Positions 5,413-6,391 of a stretch of DNA of 6,391 nucleotides are shown piece by piece. The position numbers and the translations under genes were made by a program. Below the pieces are notes generated by a model. It was not told the DNA's origin. It saw only the letters and a program-made list of their open reading frames with translations, and ran no database searches. The stretch's first letter is position 1. Every line of letters starts with the position of its first letter. Source of the DNA: Desulfobacterales bacterium (GTDB lineage: Bacteria; Desulfobacterota; DSM-4660; Desulfatiglandales; B25-G16); contig JABXJZ010000087.1 of the NCBI GenBank assembly GCA_013375335.1, forward strand, positions 1 to 6,391. The letters are read 5' to 3'.

Positions 5413-5419
5413 AAGGGAG
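5413..5419 (+). promoter_or_regulatory. Ribosome binding site of rpsE
   Basis: AAGGGAG lies six bases before TTG at 5426. It supports the UUG start; the first downstream ATG, well inside the conserved RNA-binding domain, would truncate S5. Confidence 0.7.
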
Positions 5420-5425
5420 CGGTAA

Positions 5426-5923
5426 TTGACTAACGAAGATGAAGATGTACAGTTAATCGAGAAGGTTGTCTATATCAACAGGGTTGCAAAAGTCGTGAAA
5501 GGGGGCCGCAGGTTTAGCTTTAGCGCTATAGTAGTTATTGGCGACGGTAAGGGTATGGTAGGCGCAGGACTTGGAAAGGCAAATGAAGTACCAGAGGCTA
5601 TAAGAAAGGGAGGGGAAAGGGCCAAGGGGGATATGAGGCGAGTAGGGCTTTTGGAGGATTCTATTCCACACGAGGTAATTGGGAAATGTGGATCGAGTTC
5701 TGTTCTGCTTAAGCCAGCTCGGCTTGGGACTGGCATTATAGCTGGAGGGGCAGTTAGGGCGGTTTTGGAGGCAGCCGGTGTCAGGAATGTGGTGAGCAAG
5801 TGCTTGCGTTCCCACAATCCCCATAATTTGGTTAAGGCAACCCTTAATGGACTTGTGTCTTTAAGAACCCCGGGGGAAGTAGCACGATCAAGGGGGAAAA
5901 CTGCAGAGGAAGTCTTGACCTGA
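5426..5923 (+). CDS. rpsE: 30S ribosomal protein S5
   Basis: S5 lies at the mRNA entry channel and the h34/h28 junction, influences decoding accuracy and is the classic site of spectinomycin-resistance mutations. The 165-residue product is of usual length. An N-terminal double-stranded-RNA-binding-like domain spans about residues 8-74: INRVAKVVKGGRRFSFSAIVVIGDG (17-41, the spectinomycin-loop region), then GLGKANEVPEAIRKG (48-62). The C-terminal domain holds GSSSVLLKPARLGTGIIAGG (89-108) and SHNPHNLVKATLNGL (129-143), ending RGKTAEEVLT. The start is TTG at 5426 with a good ribosome binding site; the stop is TGA. No spectinomycin-resistance change is evident, though I can only judge by general motif appearance. 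The next gene is rplO, not the usual rpmD. Confidence 0.98.
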   Translation: MTNEDEDVQLIEKVVYINRVAKVVKGGRRFSFSAIVVIGDGKGMVGAGLGKANEVPEAIRKGGERAKGDMRRVGLLEDSIPHEVIGKCGSSSVLLKPARLGTGIIAGGAVRAVLEAAGVRNVVSKCLRSHNPHNLVKATLNGLVSLRTPGEVARSRGKTAEEVLT

Positions 5924-5949
5924 GCGATGGTGGATTCGCAGGGGCCTCT

Positions 5950-6391
5950 ATGAGGTTGCATGAATTGATGGCACCGAAAGGTGCAAGGAAAAAGAGAAAG
6001 AGACTCGGCAGGGGGGTAGGCTCAGGAAGCGGAAAAACTGCAGGGAGAGGGACAAAAGGGCAGAAGTCACGTTCCGGTGCAGGAGTGCCCTTGGGATTTG
6101 AAGGGGGGCAGATGCCTCTACAGAGAAGGATCCCAAAACGGGGCTTTACCAATATATTCAAGAAACAGTATGAAATTATCAATATAAAGGATCTCAAGGA
6201 TTTTAAATCAGGTGAGACAGTGGACAGAGAGGCATTACTCAAGGCCGGCTTGCTAAAGAAGGCTAAGGCAATAAAGCTCTTGGGACAGGGCGATATATCG
6301 TATGCCTTAAACATAAAGGTTAATGGGGTAAGCCGGGCAGCAAGGGAAAAGATTGAATCTGCCGGTGGTAAGGTGGAGGTAGTTTCAAGGT
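5950..6391 (+). CDS. rplO: 50S ribosomal protein L15, 3' end cut by window
   Basis: L15 is a late-assembling 23S rRNA binder that contacts many helices through a long basic N-terminal extension. The frame opens at ATG 5950 and stays open to the right edge, giving 147 residues, about the full family length, so only the last few residues and the stop are missing. The N-terminus MRLHELMAPKGARKKRKRLG leads into the glycine/basic extension GRGVGSGSGKTAGRGTKGQKSRSG (20-43) and the signature GFEGGQMPLQRRIPKRGF (49-66). The C-terminal half, including AIKLLGQGDI (107-116) and VSRAAREKIESAGGKVEVV (127-145), matches the L15 fold. AGGGG at 5940-5944 is a good ribosome binding site, five bases upstream. 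The gene follows rpsE after 26 bases, with rpmD missing in between. Confidence 0.97.
   Translation, partial: MRLHELMAPKGARKKRKRLGRGVGSGSGKTAGRGTKGQKSRSGAGVPLGFEGGQMPLQRRIPKRGFTNIFKKQYEIINIKDLKDFKSGETVDREALLKAGLLKKAKAIKLLGQGDISYALNIKVNGVSRAAREKIESAGGKVEVVSR

Noticed and set aside
5251..5433. Plus-strand 60-codon frame overlapping rplR and rpsE, considered as a displaced small gene
   Set aside because: It is out of frame inside L18 and has no recognisable ribosomal or other motif. It is not L30, which was specifically looked for.
5470..5961. Long open frame on the minus strand opposite rpsE (163 codons)
   Set aside because: It lies antisense to a clearly conserved S5 gene and its protein resembles no family I know. 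Its length is explained by the codon bias of the sense gene.
5844..6314. Minus-strand open frame opposite rplO (156 codons)
   Set aside because: It is antisense to L15; the low-complexity Pro/Leu/Ser-rich translation is the complement of the Gly/Lys/Arg-rich sense gene.
1..6391. Mobile elements, tRNA or rRNA genes, CRISPR repeats, phage or defence genes
   Set aside because: None seen. Nearly every base is within or immediately between conserved ribosomal protein genes, with no insertion, direct repeat array or foreign-looking segment.

Overview
This window is a stretch of a bacterial S10-spc ribosomal protein gene cluster. Sixteen genes lie on the + strand with no opposing gene: rplB (3' end only), rpsS, rplV, rpsC, rplP, rpmC, rpsQ, rplN, rplX, rplE, rpsN, rpsH, rplF, rplR, rpsE and rplO (lacking only its last few codons). 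The order matches the classic bacterial arrangement, with one exception: rpmD (L30), normally between rpsE and rplO, is absent. Only 26 bases separate those two genes.

Layout. Positions 1-2445 carry the distal S10-operon part (L2, S19, L22, S3, L16, L29, S17). A 61-base gap at 2446-2506 corresponds to the S10/spc operon boundary of Escherichia coli, but I see neither a convincing terminator nor a convincing promoter there, so read-through as one transcript is likely. Positions 2507-6391 carry the spc part (L14, L24, L5, S14, S8, L6, L18, S5, L15). No gap exceeds 63 bases, so there is no long non-coding stretch. I see no mobile element, RNA gene, CRISPR array, frameshift or pseudogene.

Organism. 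The proteins are clearly bacterial. S14 is the short zinc-binding form, and L24 carries a C-terminal four-cysteine zinc ribbon. GC content looks intermediate, the coding strand is purine-rich, and AGG/AGA are heavily used for arginine. The S14 tail (IPGVIKSSW) and the L5 N-terminus resemble Desulfobacterota-like or related deep-branching lineages, but this placement is a weak inference.

Function. All products are structural parts of the ribosome. S3, S5, S8, S14, S17 and S19 belong to the 30S subunit. L2, L5, L6, L14, L15, L16, L18, L22, L24 and L29 belong to the 50S subunit. Close spacing suggests co-transcription and translational coupling.

The oddities are subtle. UAG is the stop codon of 11 of 15 genes. 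Six of 15 visible starts are GUG or UUG, and most of these sit behind strong Shine-Dalgarno sequences while several ATG genes have weak ones. rpmD is missing. I found no evidence for an undescribed system here.
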